This document shows, piece by piece, positions 28,672 to 38,289 of a stretch of 64,000 bases of DNA. The notes beneath the pieces were generated by a model. That model saw only the letters and a program-made list of their open reading frames with translations. It searched no databases and was not told the DNA's origin. A program made the translations under genes and the position numbers. The stretch is from Exiguobacterium sp. Helios (GTDB taxonomy: Bacteria > Bacillota > Bacilli > Exiguobacteriales > Exiguobacteriaceae). How positions within the stretch are numbered: the stretch's first letter is position 1; each line of letters begins with the position of its first letter. The stretch is from contig NZ_CP053557.1 in the NCBI RefSeq assembly GCF_014524545.1, forward strand, positions 2,071,501 through 2,135,500, in the 5' to 3' direction.

Positions 28672-29913
28672 TTAAAAGAACTTCTGGATATCGTTCCATG
28701 TGACGACCAACATCAAGAGCATCAAAAGTGCAAATCCAACAAAATGGACTAATCCTTCTTTTTGCGGATCGACCGGTTTCCCGCGCAACGCTTCTAAAAA
28801 CAGGAACAATAATCGGCCACCGTCTAAAGCAGGTAGTGGTAATAAGTTGAATACTGCTAAGTTGACTGAAAGCAATGCAGTCCATGTCAGCAACATGGAA
28901 AATCCGCTGTCCGCAACTTGATCCGTCATTTTGACGATTCCGACCGGACCGGATAATTGATCGACGCCGACGACACCCGTTACGAGATCTCCGACAGCTC
29001 CGACGATCAATGTCGACATCCGCCATGTTTCGGAAATACCTGTCTGTAAGGCTGTTCCAAATGATTTTTCTGTCTCATTCGTCACACCAATGATTCCAAC
29101 TTTTTGATCACCTTGCTGTTGTACCTTCGGTGTGATGGACGTCGTTTGCTCCTGACCATCTCGTTCGTAGACGACGGTTGTCTTTTTTCCGGCCTGATCT
29201 TGGAACCCGGCCCGTAAATCCGTCCATTTATCCGTTTCTGTTCCATTGACGGAAACAATCCGGTCTCCTTCGACAAGACCTGCCTTATCAGCCGGAGATT
29301 CTTTTTGCACCGTTCCAATGACACTTTCTCCGGTCGGTGAACCATTATACAATGCTAAGCCGAACAAGATAACAAACGCGAGAACAAAGTTCATGGCCGG
29401 ACCTGCCGCAATGGCTAGGACACGTTTGAAAACGGATTTTGATCCAAACGTTCGATCGTATGGCGCGATTTGAGTTTTGGTTTGTCCTTCGACAAGAAAT
29501 GCCGTCTTCGAGACAGGGTAACGTGCCGATACTTCATCTTGTAAGGCGATGACTTCTAGCTTATGCAACAAATCAATTTTTTCGACGGTTACGACTTGAT
29601 CCGCCTCCGGACGGGAAGCATCCAAATACATCGTCTCAATGATACCGTCACGAAGTCCCAAGCCGATTGTTTGCCCCGGTTTGACTTCAACGAATTCCGG
29701 TTCTTCCCCGGCCATTTTGACATATCCACCAATTGGTAACAGGCGAATCGTGTACAACGTCTCATTTTTGAAAAAAGAAAAAATTTTCGGACCAAATCCG
29801 ATGGCGAATTCGCGACAGAGGATTCCTGCCCGTTTTGCCATGACGAGATGACCCCATTCATGCACGGCAACAAGTACACCGAACATCAATACGATTGATA
29901 TAAAGGTCGTCAT
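28672..29913 (-). CDS. rseP: Site-2 intramembrane metalloprotease RseP/RasP
   Basis: A 413-residue membrane protease that cleaves anti-sigma factors and signal-peptide remnants within the bilayer. HEWGH (H18, E19, H22) in the first membrane helix and the NLLPLPALDGGRL motif in a late helix give the zinc site; a PDZ domain (SPADKAGLVEGDRIVSVNG) sits between. ATG 29913 was preferred to an extension to 29961, which would overlap dxr. It follows dxr by 13 bases. Confidence 0.95.
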   Translation of the reverse strand: MTTFISIVLMFGVLVAVHEWGHLVMAKRAGILCREFAIGFGPKIFSFFKNETLYTIRLLPIGGYVKMAGEEPEFVEVKPGQTIGLGLRDGIIETMYLDASRPEADQVVTVEKIDLLHKLEVIALQDEVSARYPVSKTAFLVEGQTKTQIAPYDRTFGSKSVFKRVLAIAAGPAMNFVLAFVILFGLALYNGSPTGESVIGTVQKESPADKAGLVEGDRIVSVNGTETDKWTDLRAGFQDQAGKKTTVVYERDGQEQTTSITPKVQQQGDQKVGIIGVTNETEKSFGTALQTGISETWRMSTLIVGAVGDLVTGVVGVDQLSGPVGIVKMTDQVADSGFSMLLTWTALLSVNLAVFNLLPLPALDGGRLLFLFLEALRGKPVDPQKEGLVHFVGFALLMLLMLVVTWNDIQKFF

Positions 29914-29926
29914 TGTTATCCCATCC

Positions 29927-31081
29927 TTAATTAGCGAGTGAGAGGGACGCAACAAACGCACGGGCCCAACGATCCGACTCTAAAATCTGGTCCAAAGACG
30001 GATCTTCGATGTTTTCATGTGCTTGAAGAGCCGCCTCGACGCTCGCTTCAATTTCTAAAAAGCTGATTTCCCCTTTTAAAAAACGGTCAACAGCTTGTTC
30101 GTTCGCAGCATTGAGCACGGAAGGCATCGATCCACCCGCACGTCCTGCTTCAAACGCAAGACGAAGCAATGGATAACGTTCAAATGAAGCTTCCGCAAAA
30201 TTCAGGCGTCCGATTTGTTTTAAGTTTAACCGTTCTCCCCCTTTGATTTCAAGGCGGGACGGATATGTAAGGGCATATTGAATCGGTTCACGCATATCCG
30301 GCATCCCGAGTTGCGCCATAACCGCACCATCATTGAATTCGACCATCGAGTGGATGATGGATTCCCGGTGAAGGACGACATCGATTTCATCGTACGTGAC
30401 ATCAAACAACCAGTGCGCTTCGATGACTTCAAATCCTTTGTTCATCATCGTCGCCGAATCAATCGTAATTTTGGCCCCCATTGACCAGTTCGGATGGTTT
30501 AGCGCCTGCTCGACTGTTACGTTTGCCAACTGTTCCCGTGTTTGATCACGGAAACTGCCGCCGGATGCGGTTAAGATGATTTGTCGGACGTCTTGGCGAC
30601 GTTCGCCATTCAGACATTGGAAAATCGCGGCATGTTCACTATCGACCGGAAGAATAGCGACACCTTTTTCACGTGCTTTTTTCATGACGAGGTGTCCGGC
30701 TGTCACTAGTGTTTCTTTGTTTGCCAACCCGATTGCTTTTCCCGCTTCAATGGCGGCAAGCGTAGGACGAAGCCCGACGGCACCGACGACGGCTGTAATG
30801 ACGATATCCGCTTGTTCTGCTGTTGCGACAGCAATCAATCCTTCTTCACCGACGAGCACTGTTGGCGCGTAATCAAGAACAGCTTCGAGTTGTTCTTTTA
30901 CTGTCTCGTCTAAGACAGCTACCAGCTCCGGACGTAAACGATTCAGCCAGGGTAAGGCAACCTCGATGTTTTTCCCGAACGCAAAGCTGACCAGTTGAAA
31001 ACGGTCTGGATTTGCTGCGATGACATCTAACGTTTGGGTCCCGATTGATCCAGTTCCCCCAATGATACTAACCTGTTTCAT
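29927..31081 (-). CDS. dxr: 1-deoxy-D-xylulose 5-phosphate reductoisomerase
   Basis: A 384-residue enzyme of the MEP isoprenoid pathway, converting DXP to MEP with NADPH. It begins with the NADPH-binding [13 protein letters not shown]; the SEH metal-site segment ([12 protein letters not shown]), the flexible-loop region and [13 protein letters not shown] follow. It precedes rseP and follows cdsA by 12 bases. With uppS and cdsA just upstream it forms an isoprenoid/lipid-precursor group. Confidence 0.97.
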   Translation of the reverse strand: MKQVSIIGGTGSIGTQTLDVIAANPDRFQLVSFAFGKNIEVALPWLNRLRPELVAVLDETVKEQLEAVLDYAPTVLVGEEGLIAVATAEQADIVITAVVGAVGLRPTLAAIEAGKAIGLANKETLVTAGHLVMKKAREKGVAILPVDSEHAAIFQCLNGERRQDVRQIILTASGGSFRDQTREQLANVTVEQALNHPNWSMGAKITIDSATMMNKGFEVIEAHWLFDVTYDEIDVVLHRESIIHSMVEFNDGAVMAQLGMPDMREPIQYALTYPSRLEIKGGERLNLKQIGRLNFAEASFERYPLLRLAFEAGRAGGSMPSVLNAANEQAVDRFLKGEISFLEIEASVEAALQAHENIEDPSLDQILESDRWARAFVASLSLAN

Positions 31082-31093
31082 CCTTTTTCCTCC

Positions 31094-31894
31094 TTATCCG
31101 AATATACCGAGTACAATCAGAACGGTAAAGACAATGATCATACTGTCGAACCGGTCAAGAATCCCACCGTGTCCGGGTAATAATGCTCCGGAATCTTTTA
31201 CGCCATAATGACGTTTATACGCTGACTGGACTAAATCGCCTAATTGACCGACGACGGCAACGATCAGTGCCAACAATACGACAGTTCCGAGACCGACTGT
31301 CGGGTGAATCAGTTCAAACACCACTCCGAGTACGATCGCAAGAACGACACCACCGAGTGCTCCTTCAACTGTTTTATTTGGGCTGATGGCTGGCCACAAT
31401 TTTGTTTTCCCCAGACTTTTCCCAACGAAGTAAGCACCCGAATCCGTGAACCAGATCAGTAAGATGATCAGTAAGGAAAACGTCAAACCGTTTTCAAGCA
31501 ACCGAATGTACGTAAACGATGCGAATCCTATTCCGACATAGACTGCAGTCAACAGCAAAAAGGCCACATCGTCGAAGGTGAATACGTTTTTGGAGAACAC
31601 TGTCCAAAATAAACCGATCAAGACAATTAACATGCCCCATGCAATCGGAGACAGCCCGAGTGACAGCGACTGTTCGCTGGCCTGTTCATACAACCCGATG
31701 AACGGAAGTAATGTTCCCGCTCCGAACAACAGGACCGGAATTGACTTGAACGACAATTGTCGCATTTTAATCAGTTCGGTATACCCGATGATTGTCAAAA
31801 TTGCCATGAAAGCAAGGAATGGGAGTCCTCCTAGATAAAGCAATACTAAAAAGATGGCACCTGCCCATATTCCTGTAATAATTCGTGTTTTCAT
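31094..31894 (-). CDS. cdsA: Phosphatidate cytidylyltransferase
   Basis: A 266-residue integral membrane enzyme making CDP-diacylglycerol from phosphatidic acid and CTP. About eight hydrophobic segments; the C-terminal CDS signature is visible as KRHYGVKDSGALLPGHGGIL with DRFDS after it. It follows uppS by 19 bases. Confidence 0.96.
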   Translation of the reverse strand: MKTRIITGIWAGAIFLVLLYLGGLPFLAFMAILTIIGYTELIKMRQLSFKSIPVLLFGAGTLLPFIGLYEQASEQSLSLGLSPIAWGMLIVLIGLFWTVFSKNVFTFDDVAFLLLTAVYVGIGFASFTYIRLLENGLTFSLLIILLIWFTDSGAYFVGKSLGKTKLWPAISPNKTVEGALGGVVLAIVLGVVFELIHPTVGLGTVVLLALIVAVVGQLGDLVQSAYKRHYGVKDSGALLPGHGGILDRFDSMIIVFTVLIVLGIFG

Positions 31895-31913
31895 AAGATA
31901 TGTCCTCGTTTAG

Positions 31914-32651
31914 TCAGACTCCGCCAAAACGACGCGTCCGTTGATTATAGTCTTCAATCGCCGCTAAGAACTGGTCACGCCGGAACTCGGGCCATAAGAC
32001 ATCTGTAAAGTAAAATTCGGCATAGGCAGCTTGCCATAATAAAAAGTTGGAAAGTCGTTGTTCCCCACTCGTACGAATGACGAGATCGACATCTGTCATC
32101 GAACCTGTCATTAATTCTTGTTCAATGACTTCGTTCGTAATCATGTCAGGCCGCAATACACCGGCTTGCACTTTTTCAGCGATTTTTTGCATGACTTGAA
32201 CGATTTCATCCCGTCCTCCATAATTGAGGGCAAAAATCAACCGAAGTCCTGTATTGTCCGCTGTATCCGTTTTGGCTTGTTGAACGGCTTCCCGTGTATA
32301 AATCGGCAGACGCGAAATTTCTCCCGCCACTTCGACTTTGACGTTCCGTTCATTCAAATCTTTAAGATCCGACTCTAAAAATTGGGCCGGCAGTTTCATC
32401 AGGAAACTGACTTCTTCTTCAGGACGCGTCCAGTTTTCGGTTGAAAAAGCATATAACGTCAAACTTTTCACACCTAATTCATTTGCCGTCCGAACAACTT
32501 CCCGGACAGATTTCATCCCTTCACGATGCCCCATGATACGGGGAAGGCCTCGTTTTTTTGCCCAACGTCCGTTTCCATCCATAATAATCGCAATATGTTC
32601 AGGAACTTGTTGTTCAATTACTTCTTTAGTCTGATTTAACCATTGAAACAT
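31914..32651 (-). CDS. uppS: Undecaprenyl diphosphate synthase
   Basis: A 245-residue cis-prenyltransferase that builds the C55 carrier for wall synthesis. The diphosphate-binding IIMDGNGRWAKKRG (D25) and the HREG, STENW and RTSGEQRLSNFLLW blocks are intact. It starts behind GGGGAGG about 30 bases after the frr terminator, so it relies on read-through or an unrecognised promoter. Confidence 0.97.
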   Translation of the reverse strand: MFQWLNQTKEVIEQQVPEHIAIIMDGNGRWAKKRGLPRIMGHREGMKSVREVVRTANELGVKSLTLYAFSTENWTRPEEEVSFLMKLPAQFLESDLKDLNERNVKVEVAGEISRLPIYTREAVQQAKTDTADNTGLRLIFALNYGGRDEIVQVMQKIAEKVQAGVLRPDMITNEVIEQELMTGSMTDVDLVIRTSGEQRLSNFLLWQAAYAEFYFTDVLWPEFRRDQFLAAIEDYNQRTRRFGGV

Positions 32652-32678
32652 TTACTTCTTCCTCCCCTCGTTTAGTTT

Positions 32679-32714
32679 AAGAAGAAAGGGACTCTTCGTG
32701 TGACAAAGAGTCCC
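32679..32714 (-). terminator. Terminator after frr
   Basis: On the minus strand GGGACTCTT pairs with AAGAGTCCC around TGTCACACG, followed by TTTCTTCTT. Confidence 0.82.
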
Positions 32715-32734
32715 CAACCTGACAATATTACGTG

Positions 32735-33292
32735 TCATACTTCCATAATTTCTTGTTCTTTATCCGTCGCCGTTTGATCAAGTACTTTAACGAATTTGTC
32801 CGTTAATGTTTGAACGTCTTCTGTGTAACCGCGGAGGTCATCTTCAGTCAACACGCCGTCTTTTTCTTGTTTTTTCAGTTGTTCGTTCGTATCACGACGA
32901 ATGTTCCGAAGAGCGACTTTTCCTTCTTCCGTGTACTTTTTGACAAGTTTCACGAGTTCTTTCCGACGATCCTCTGTCAATGGTGGAATCGCTAATCGAA
33001 TGACTGTCCCGTCCGAAGAAGGAGCAAGCCCTAGGTCTGCACGTTGAATCGCTTTTTCAATTTCTGTCACCATCGATTTATCCCACGGTGTAATCAAAAT
33101 CAAACGCGCTTCCGGTGTGTTGACGTTTGCGACTTGATTGAGTGGTGTCGGTGAACCATAGTAGTCCACTTGAACCGGATCAAGGATTGATACGTTCGCA
33201 CGTCCTGCACGTAACGTCGCAAGTTCTTTTTTCAATGACAGATGTGCTTTCTCCATCCGTTCTTCTGCTTGTTTCATGATTGCTTGTGACAT
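32735..33292 (-). CDS. frr: Ribosome recycling factor
   Basis: A 185-residue tRNA-shaped protein that, with EF-G, splits the post-termination ribosome. Recognised by [22 protein letters not shown] written across residues 27-50 in part, and the [18 protein letters not shown] helix. The ATG lies one base after the pyrH stop, with AAGGGGG inside pyrH. Confidence 0.97.
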   Translation of the reverse strand: MSQAIMKQAEERMEKAHLSLKKELATLRAGRANVSILDPVQVDYYGSPTPLNQVANVNTPEARLILITPWDKSMVTEIEKAIQRADLGLAPSSDGTVIRLAIPPLTEDRRKELVKLVKKYTEEGKVALRNIRRDTNEQLKKQEKDGVLTEDDLRGYTEDVQTLTDKFVKVLDQTATDKEQEIMEV

Positions 33293-33293
33293 G

Positions 33294-34013
33294 TTATTTC
33301 CCCCTTACAAGTGTCCCGATTTCATCACCGATGACGACTCGTTTAATGTTTCCTTCTTCCATCAACGAGAATACGATGAGCGGGATGTCATTGTCCATAC
33401 AAAGTGATGTTGCCGTTGAATCCATGACTTGAAGACCGTCTTTAAGAACATCCAAGTAAGATAATGTCTCAAATTTCTTCGCATCTGGATCAACATTTGG
33501 ATCAGCCGAGTAGACGCCATCGACGTTGTTTTTCGCCATTAAGATGACTTCCGCCTCGATTTCAGCTGCCCGAAGCGCCGCTGTCGTATCTGTTGAGAAA
33601 TACGGATTCCCTGTTCCGGCTGCAAAGATAACAACCCGTCCTTTTTCAAGATGACGCATTGCCCGACGGCGGATGTATGGTTCAGCGACTTGTCGCATTT
33701 CAATCGACGTCTGAACACGTGTTTCGACACCAACGGATTCCAGGCTATCTTGTAAAGCGAGCGAGTTCATGACGGTCGCAAGCATCCCCATATAATCGGC
33801 ATTTGCCCGGTCCATCCCAAGCTCCGCTCCCGTCTTACCGCGCCAAATGTTTCCTGCACCTACGACGACTGCGACTTCTACGTTCAATTCGACTAGTTCT
33901 TTAATTTGATTCGAAATCGAATTGACAATCCCAGGATGAATTCCGAACCCTTGATCTCCTGCGAGCGCTTCTCCGCTCAATTTTAACACAATCCGGTTAT
34001 ATTTCGGTTGCAT
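33294..34013 (-). CDS. pyrH: Uridylate kinase
   Basis: A 239-residue amino acid kinase-fold enzyme that phosphorylates UMP to UDP. Visible: [30 protein letters not shown] and the [19 protein letters not shown] block. It lies between a tsf terminator and frr, the standard pyrH-frr pair. Ribosome site AAGGGGG. Confidence 0.97.
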   Translation of the reverse strand: MQPKYNRIVLKLSGEALAGDQGFGIHPGIVNSISNQIKELVELNVEVAVVVGAGNIWRGKTGAELGMDRANADYMGMLATVMNSLALQDSLESVGVETRVQTSIEMRQVAEPYIRRRAMRHLEKGRVVIFAAGTGNPYFSTDTTAALRAAEIEAEVILMAKNNVDGVYSADPNVDPDAKKFETLSYLDVLKDGLQVMDSTATSLCMDNDIPLIVFSLMEEGNIKRVVIGDEIGTLVRGK

Positions 34014-34040
34014 GACTATGTCCCCCTTGCTAAATTCCGT

Positions 34041-34098
34041 AAAAAAGGAACACGACCCACTTCCACACGAAAGTGGATTGAAGCATACGTGTTCCTTC
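34041..34098 (-). terminator. Terminator after tsf
   Basis: On the minus strand an outer stem AAGGAACACG/CGTGTTCCTT encloses a second hairpin (CCACTT/AAGTGG), followed by a run of six T residues. Confidence 0.85.
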
Positions 34099-34123
34099 TC
34101 TTGTCATCAGGAAATCCTGATTC

Positions 34124-35005
34124 TTATTTTTTAAGTTGGTTCATTACTTCTTCAGCGAAGTTTTCTTCACGTTTCTCCATACCTTCTCCAACTTCGAAGC
34201 GTACGAATGAAACGATTTTTCCGCCTTTAGATTCTACATATTTACCAACTTTGAAGTCTGGATCTTTGACGAATGTTTGGTCAACGAGGCAGATTTCTTC
34301 GTAGAATTTGTTCATACGACCAGCAATCATTTTCTCAACGATGTTAGCAGGTTTGCCTTCGTTGAGTGCTTGCTCTGTAAGAACTTTTTCTTCACGTGCT
34401 TTTTCTTCTTCTGTGACAGAAGAACGGTCGACGTAAAGTGGGCGCGCTGCAGCAATGTGCATTGCGATATCTTTTGCAACAGTTTCGTCTGTTGTGCCTT
34501 CGACGACGACGACAGAACCGATACGACCACCCATGTGGAGGTAAGAACCGAATGCTGCGTTGTCTTCTTTAGCGAAGAGCGCTACACGACGAAGTGAAAT
34601 TTTCTCTCCGATTGTTGATGCTTCTTCTGAGATGTATGTGTCGATTGTTTTTCCTGCTTCGTATTCAGAAGCAAGTGCTGCTTCAGCCGTTTCAGAACCA
34701 TTGCGGAGTACTGCGTCTGCAATGTTTTGAACGAGTGATTGGAAACGTTCGTTTTTCGCAACGAAATCTGTTTCTGAGTTGATTTCAACAAGTGCTGCTT
34801 TGTTGCCGTTAACTGCGACAGCTGTCAAACCTTCTGCTGCAATCCGGTCGCCTTTAGCTGCTGCTTTAGCGATTCCTTTTTCACGCAAGAAGTCGATTGC
34901 TGCGTTCATGTCCCCATCAGCTTCGACGAGTGCTTTTTTGCAGTCAAGCATCCCTGCACCAGTTTTTTCACGAAGTTCTTTTACCATAGCTGCTGTAATA
35001 GCCAT
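34124..35005 (-). CDS. tsf: Elongation factor Ts
   Basis: A 293-residue nucleotide exchange factor for EF-Tu. The N-terminal UBA-like module ([19 protein letters not shown]) and the [10 protein letters not shown] segment that contacts EF-Tu are present. It follows rpsB after a terminator, with AAGGAGGA before the ATG; the hairpin between them probably sets the S2 to EF-Ts ratio. Confidence 0.98.
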   Translation of the reverse strand: MAITAAMVKELREKTGAGMLDCKKALVEADGDMNAAIDFLREKGIAKAAAKGDRIAAEGLTAVAVNGNKAALVEINSETDFVAKNERFQSLVQNIADAVLRNGSETAEAALASEYEAGKTIDTYISEEASTIGEKISLRRVALFAKEDNAAFGSYLHMGGRIGSVVVVEGTTDETVAKDIAMHIAAARPLYVDRSSVTEEEKAREEKVLTEQALNEGKPANIVEKMIAGRMNKFYEEICLVDQTFVKDPDFKVGKYVESKGGKIVSFVRFEVGEGMEKREENFAEEVMNQLKK

Positions 35006-35037
35006 TCGATATTCCTCCTTATAACGTCCTTATTTTC

Positions 35038-35076
35038 AAAAAAAAGGTGATAAAAGGTCAATTCCCTTTATCACCT
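35038..35076 (-). terminator. Terminator between rpsB and tsf
   Basis: On the minus strand AGGTGATAAAGG pairs with CCTTTTATCACCT (one bulged T) around GAATTGA, followed by eight T residues. Confidence 0.88.
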
Positions 35077-35087
35077 GGCATCACGAA

Positions 35088-35822
35088 TTACTCAGCGTCT
35101 GCTACTACTTCTTCAGTAGTTTCAGGTGCTACGTTATCTTCGCCTTGTTTAACTTCGAGGATTGCGTCAGCCATTTTACCAGTAAGCAATTTGACTGCAC
35201 GGATCGCATCGTCGTTTGCTGGGATGACGTAGTCGATTTCGTCCGGATCACAGTTTGTGTCAACGATCGCAACGATTGGGATGTTGAGTTTGTGTGCTTC
35301 TGCAATCGCGATACGCTCTTTGCGTGGGTCAACGATGAAGAGTGCATCTGGAACGCCTGGCATATCTTTGATACCGCCGAGGAATTTCTCAAGACGAGTC
35401 ATTTCTTTTTTAAGAATGATGACTTCTTTTTTAGGAAGAACTTCGAATGTACCGTTCTCTTCCATTTTTTCGAGTTGTTTTAAACGGTTGATACGTTTTT
35501 TGATTGTAGAGAAGTTCGTGAGTGTTCCACCTAACCAACGTTCGTTGATGAAGTATTGACCAGCACGGATTGCTTCTTCTTTCACAGTGTCTTGAGCTTG
35601 TTTTTTCGTACCAACGAAAAGAACGTTTCCGCCTTCAGACGCTACTTCACGGATGAAGTTGTAAGCTTCGTCTACTTTTTTAACCGTTTTTTGTAGGTCA
35701 ATGATGTAGATTCCGTTACGTTCTGTGAAGATGTATTTTGCCATTTTTGGGTTCCAACGGCGTGTTTGGTGACCGAAGTGTACACCAGCTTCTAACAATT
35801 GTTTCATCGAGATTACTGCCAT
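35088..35822 (-). CDS. rpsB: 30S ribosomal protein S2
   Basis: A 244-residue late-assembling 30S protein. Begins [20 protein letters not shown]; the [21 protein letters not shown] block and the [19 protein letters not shown] block are diagnostic. Ends in an acidic tail. AAAGGAGGA precedes the start. It has its own promoter and about 110 bases of leader. Confidence 0.98.
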   Translation of the reverse strand: MAVISMKQLLEAGVHFGHQTRRWNPKMAKYIFTERNGIYIIDLQKTVKKVDEAYNFIREVASEGGNVLFVGTKKQAQDTVKEEAIRAGQYFINERWLGGTLTNFSTIKKRINRLKQLEKMEENGTFEVLPKKEVIILKKEMTRLEKFLGGIKDMPGVPDALFIVDPRKERIAIAEAHKLNIPIVAIVDTNCDPDEIDYVIPANDDAIRAVKLLTGKMADAILEVKQGEDNVAPETTEEVVADAE

Positions 35823-35930
35823 GATGAATTCCTCCTTTTGGGTTTTGGATGTCCTCCGCGATGATCGTTGTTCCAGCTAACCTATTAAAGGCACCGCAGC
35901 CGGCGATACATGCGTGCGTAATTAACACCG
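35823..35930 (-). promoter_or_regulatory. rpsB 5' leader, candidate S2 autoregulatory RNA
   Basis: About 108 untranslated bases precede rpsB. GC-rich complementary segments around CGCCGGCTGCGGTGCC and the GGTGTTAATTACGCACGC start could fold, with no T tract, which would suit translational feedback by S2. Firmicute rpsB leaders with that role are known; I cannot confirm the class here. Confidence 0.45.
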
Positions 35931-35936
35931 TAGACT

Positions 35937-35965
35937 AATATAGCATAAAGTTTAACGCCGGGCAA
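35937..35965 (-). promoter_or_regulatory. Sigma-A promoter of rpsB
   Basis: -35 TTGCCC (35965-35960), 17-base spacer, extended -10 TGC-TATATT (35942-35937). The -35 lies inside the end of the swrB-like gene. No terminator separates the fla/che operon from rpsB, so some read-through is possible. Confidence 0.68.
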
Positions 35966-36407
35966 CCTTCGTTTTCTGAGAAAGTTTAGCAATCAAGGCC
36001 ACTTCTCCGGCTCCCCGGTTCAGTGAACGTGCCAATTGATCTAAATCAGCACCTTTTTCGAGTTGATCTTTAACATCCAACAGAGGCGATTCTTCCACCC
36101 GGTCGTCCGGTTTGTCTTCTTTTGAAAATACTTTGACCGGTTCAGAAGAATAATCGGGTCGCTCTGATTCTTCAGCTACAATGATTTCGCCTTTCCATTC
36201 TTGTTCGACAGGAGTCGACGGGCGGGATCTTACCTCCCCTTCCGTCAGCTCATTCACCTGTTGCATGAATTGTAACAGAATTTCTTCCGTTTCCTGCTTC
36301 TGTCGTTCAAGATGTATAACGCGGTCCTTCAAAAGCGCTTGTTGCTTAAATAATAACAAAAGACCGTAACAAATGAGTGCTGCTAGCAAAATATAAAAAA
36401 GTGTCAT
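35952..36407 (-). CDS. swrB: SwrB-like membrane-anchored protein at end of fla/che operon
   Basis: A 151-residue protein: one N-terminal membrane segment (about residues 2-20), a helical stretch, a charged acidic middle, and a C-terminal motif (KGADLDQLARSLNRGAGEVA) like that of SwrB/DUF6115 proteins. In B. subtilis SwrB promotes assembly of the flagellar export apparatus. ATG 36407 is preferred over GTG 36422 because AAAGGA lies six bases ahead. It follows sigD by 11 bases. Assignment rests on place and architecture; the middle shows little I can match. Confidence 0.72.
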   Translation of the reverse strand: MTLFYILLAALICYGLLLLFKQQALLKDRVIHLERQKQETEEILLQFMQQVNELTEGEVRSRPSTPVEQEWKGEIIVAEESERPDYSSEPVKVFSKEDKPDDRVEESPLLDVKDQLEKGADLDQLARSLNRGAGEVALIAKLSQKTKVARR

Positions 36408-36418
36408 GGTATGTCCTT

Positions 36419-37192
36419 TCACATCGCGACGCGGTCAGAAAGATAAGCACTTCCTAACGCTTGTTTCAGTTTTCGGAGCGCTTTCGAATGAATCTGTGAA
36501 ATTCGTGAAGTAGATAGGCCAAGTACTTCCCCGATTTCCGTCAATGTCAGTTCTTCAAAGTAAAAGAGGGACACAACGTATTGTTCCTTCTCGGACAATT
36601 GCTCCACTTCTTCGGCAAGCTTCGAAATCAGCTCGCGCATCAAAAGTGTATCCTCAGGTGTCGCTGCATCTGGATCCAGATAGGAAACGGCCATCGCTTT
36701 TCCTTCGTCTTGAAGCGTCACTGCTTCATCGATCGATAGAATATTCGCAAAATAGCTCTCAGCAAGTGCCGTCTTGACTTCTTCCGGGTTCATATCAACA
36801 ATCGATGAAACTTCATCAATCGTCGGGGTCCGTTGAAGACTTTGTTCTAAAATCTCGACAGCAGCTTCGACCCGCTTTGATTTTTCCCGTAACGACCGGG
36901 GTAACCAATCAATTTTTCGTAAGCCGTCTAAAATGGCGCCGCGAATACGAAATGCTGCATACGTATCAAATTTATTATTGTGATTTTGGTCGAATTTTTG
37001 AAGAGCATCATACAATCCCATCATCCCAAGACTTTTTAATTCATCACGATCGACGCTCTTCGGAAGTGTCGCGCTGAGACGCTGAACGTGGTAGTGCACA
37101 AGAGGTTCATAATTTAGCAGTAACTGGTCAGCTACCGCTACATCACGCGTCGATAGCCATTGATTCCAAAGTTGTTGTAATTCCTCACGCAT
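36419..37192 (-). CDS. sigD: RNA polymerase sigma factor SigD (flagellar, sigma-28 type)
   Basis: A 257-residue sigma factor for late flagellar and chemotaxis genes. Region 2 (DRDELKSLGMMGLYDALQKFD, TYAAFRIRGAILDGLRKIDW), region 3 (RTPTIDEVSSIVDM) and region 4 (LTLTEIGEVLGLSTSRISQI) are complete. AGGAGG touches a first ATG (37198), so ATG 37192 (MREELQQ) is the better start. As in Bacillus it is near the promoter-distal end of the fla/che operon. Confidence 0.97.
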   Translation of the reverse strand: MREELQQLWNQWLSTRDVAVADQLLLNYEPLVHYHVQRLSATLPKSVDRDELKSLGMMGLYDALQKFDQNHNNKFDTYAAFRIRGAILDGLRKIDWLPRSLREKSKRVEAAVEILEQSLQRTPTIDEVSSIVDMNPEEVKTALAESYFANILSIDEAVTLQDEGKAMAVSYLDPDAATPEDTLLMRELISKLAEEVEQLSEKEQYVVSLFYFEELTLTEIGEVLGLSTSRISQIHSKALRKLKQALGSAYLSDRVAM

Positions 37193-37205
37193 GACCATTC
37201 CTCCT

Positions 37206-37688
37206 CTAAATTTCCAGCGTTCCGACGTTGACTGTCCGGATGACTAACCGTCCAGTCTGAGAATGGAACTCGATCGTTCGACCATTTGTTCCACCAACGT
37301 CTTCCGCAACGAGTGGGACGTTCGCTTTTCGTAAAGCCAATTTTACCGCCGCAATATTTCGTTCACCGATTCGCATCGATTCGTGTTCATATTTAAATTG
37401 AAACATTTGTGCACCACCGGCAATTTTTGCCCGGAGACGAATTGCTCCACTATGACGAAGACGGCGTGTCAACTCGACGACGGCCGTATCGGCGAACTTT
37501 CCGATTTCCAGTGCGATATTCCGACTGATTGCCGAGTCCGGTAACATCACGTGTGCCATACTCGACAGTCCACGCTCTTGATCGTAGATAATGACACCGA
37601 CACAAGAACCTAAACCAGCCGTCCGAAGAATGATTGGTTTTTGGCTGACTGCATATTCTGCAATTCCAATCCGAACGACTTCATCCAT
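37206..37688 (-). CDS. cheD: Chemoreceptor glutamine deamidase CheD
   Basis: A 160-residue deamidase of receptor glutamines that also binds CheC. The catalytic Cys (GLGSCVGV) and His (MAHVMLP) are intact. ATG 37688 overlaps the cheC end by eight bases; a longer reading to 37760 lies inside cheC and is rejected. Confidence 0.95.
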   Translation of the reverse strand: MDEVVRIGIAEYAVSQKPIILRTAGLGSCVGVIIYDQERGLSSMAHVMLPDSAISRNIALEIGKFADTAVVELTRRLRHSGAIRLRAKIAGGAQMFQFKYEHESMRIGERNIAAVKLALRKANVPLVAEDVGGTNGRTIEFHSQTGRLVIRTVNVGTLEI

Positions 37689-38289
37689 CAATATCCACAC
37701 CCAATCGTTGAAAGACCGAATCAAAGGCACCTTCTTCAGGTAGTAACAATAAATGACCATTCAAATCATTACCTGAACTGGATAAACGTGTATCGATGTA
37801 TACTGCCATGTTACCAAATTTTGTTGACTCAAGTAAGGCAACTTCCAAAATTGCTCCTACCATATCAAAAGCAGAGGCCGGGACCGTGACATGGACGGAT
37901 AAATCCAGCCAATCGGAAATCGAGCGGGCATAAGCGCCGATTAAGATATTCCCGATCTCTTCCCATGCCGAAACACCAAGCGCATGGTGCTCCGAAAAAA
38001 ATTGAAATGGCTGTTGCAATAACTGCGAAACGAGTTTCTCAGCATCCTTGAGCGGCATTAAAAATAATAAGGATGCTTTAATATCCCCAGAAAACCGAAG
38101 GAGTGCTCCTGCTGTGTAGGCTTCAGCACCTCCGACCCTCTCAATGATGGTCGAGAACCCTTCCAAGTCCGCTGAAGGGACTTCGATTTCAACCGGTTGT
38201 CCCAGCAACGTGGATAAAGCGGTTGCCGCATGTGCTGCCCCGATATTACCAATTTCTCGAAAGACATCCTGTTCCATTCGATTAAGCAT
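37681..38289 (-). CDS. cheC: CheY-P phosphatase CheC
   Basis: A 202-residue phosphatase removing phosphate from CheY. Both copies of the E-x2-N motif are present (REIGNIGAAHAATALS near the start; EEIGNILIGAYARS in the middle), so both sites should work. ATG 38289 overlaps the end of cheW; a later ATG (MEQDVF) is also possible. Its partner CheD is encoded next. Confidence 0.94.
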   Translation of the reverse strand: MLNRMEQDVFREIGNIGAAHAATALSTLLGQPVEIEVPSADLEGFSTIIERVGGAEAYTAGALLRFSGDIKASLLFLMPLKDAEKLVSQLLQQPFQFFSEHHALGVSAWEEIGNILIGAYARSISDWLDLSVHVTVPASAFDMVGAILEVALLESTKFGNMAVYIDTRLSSSGNDLNGHLLLLPEEGAFDSVFQRLGVDIDG

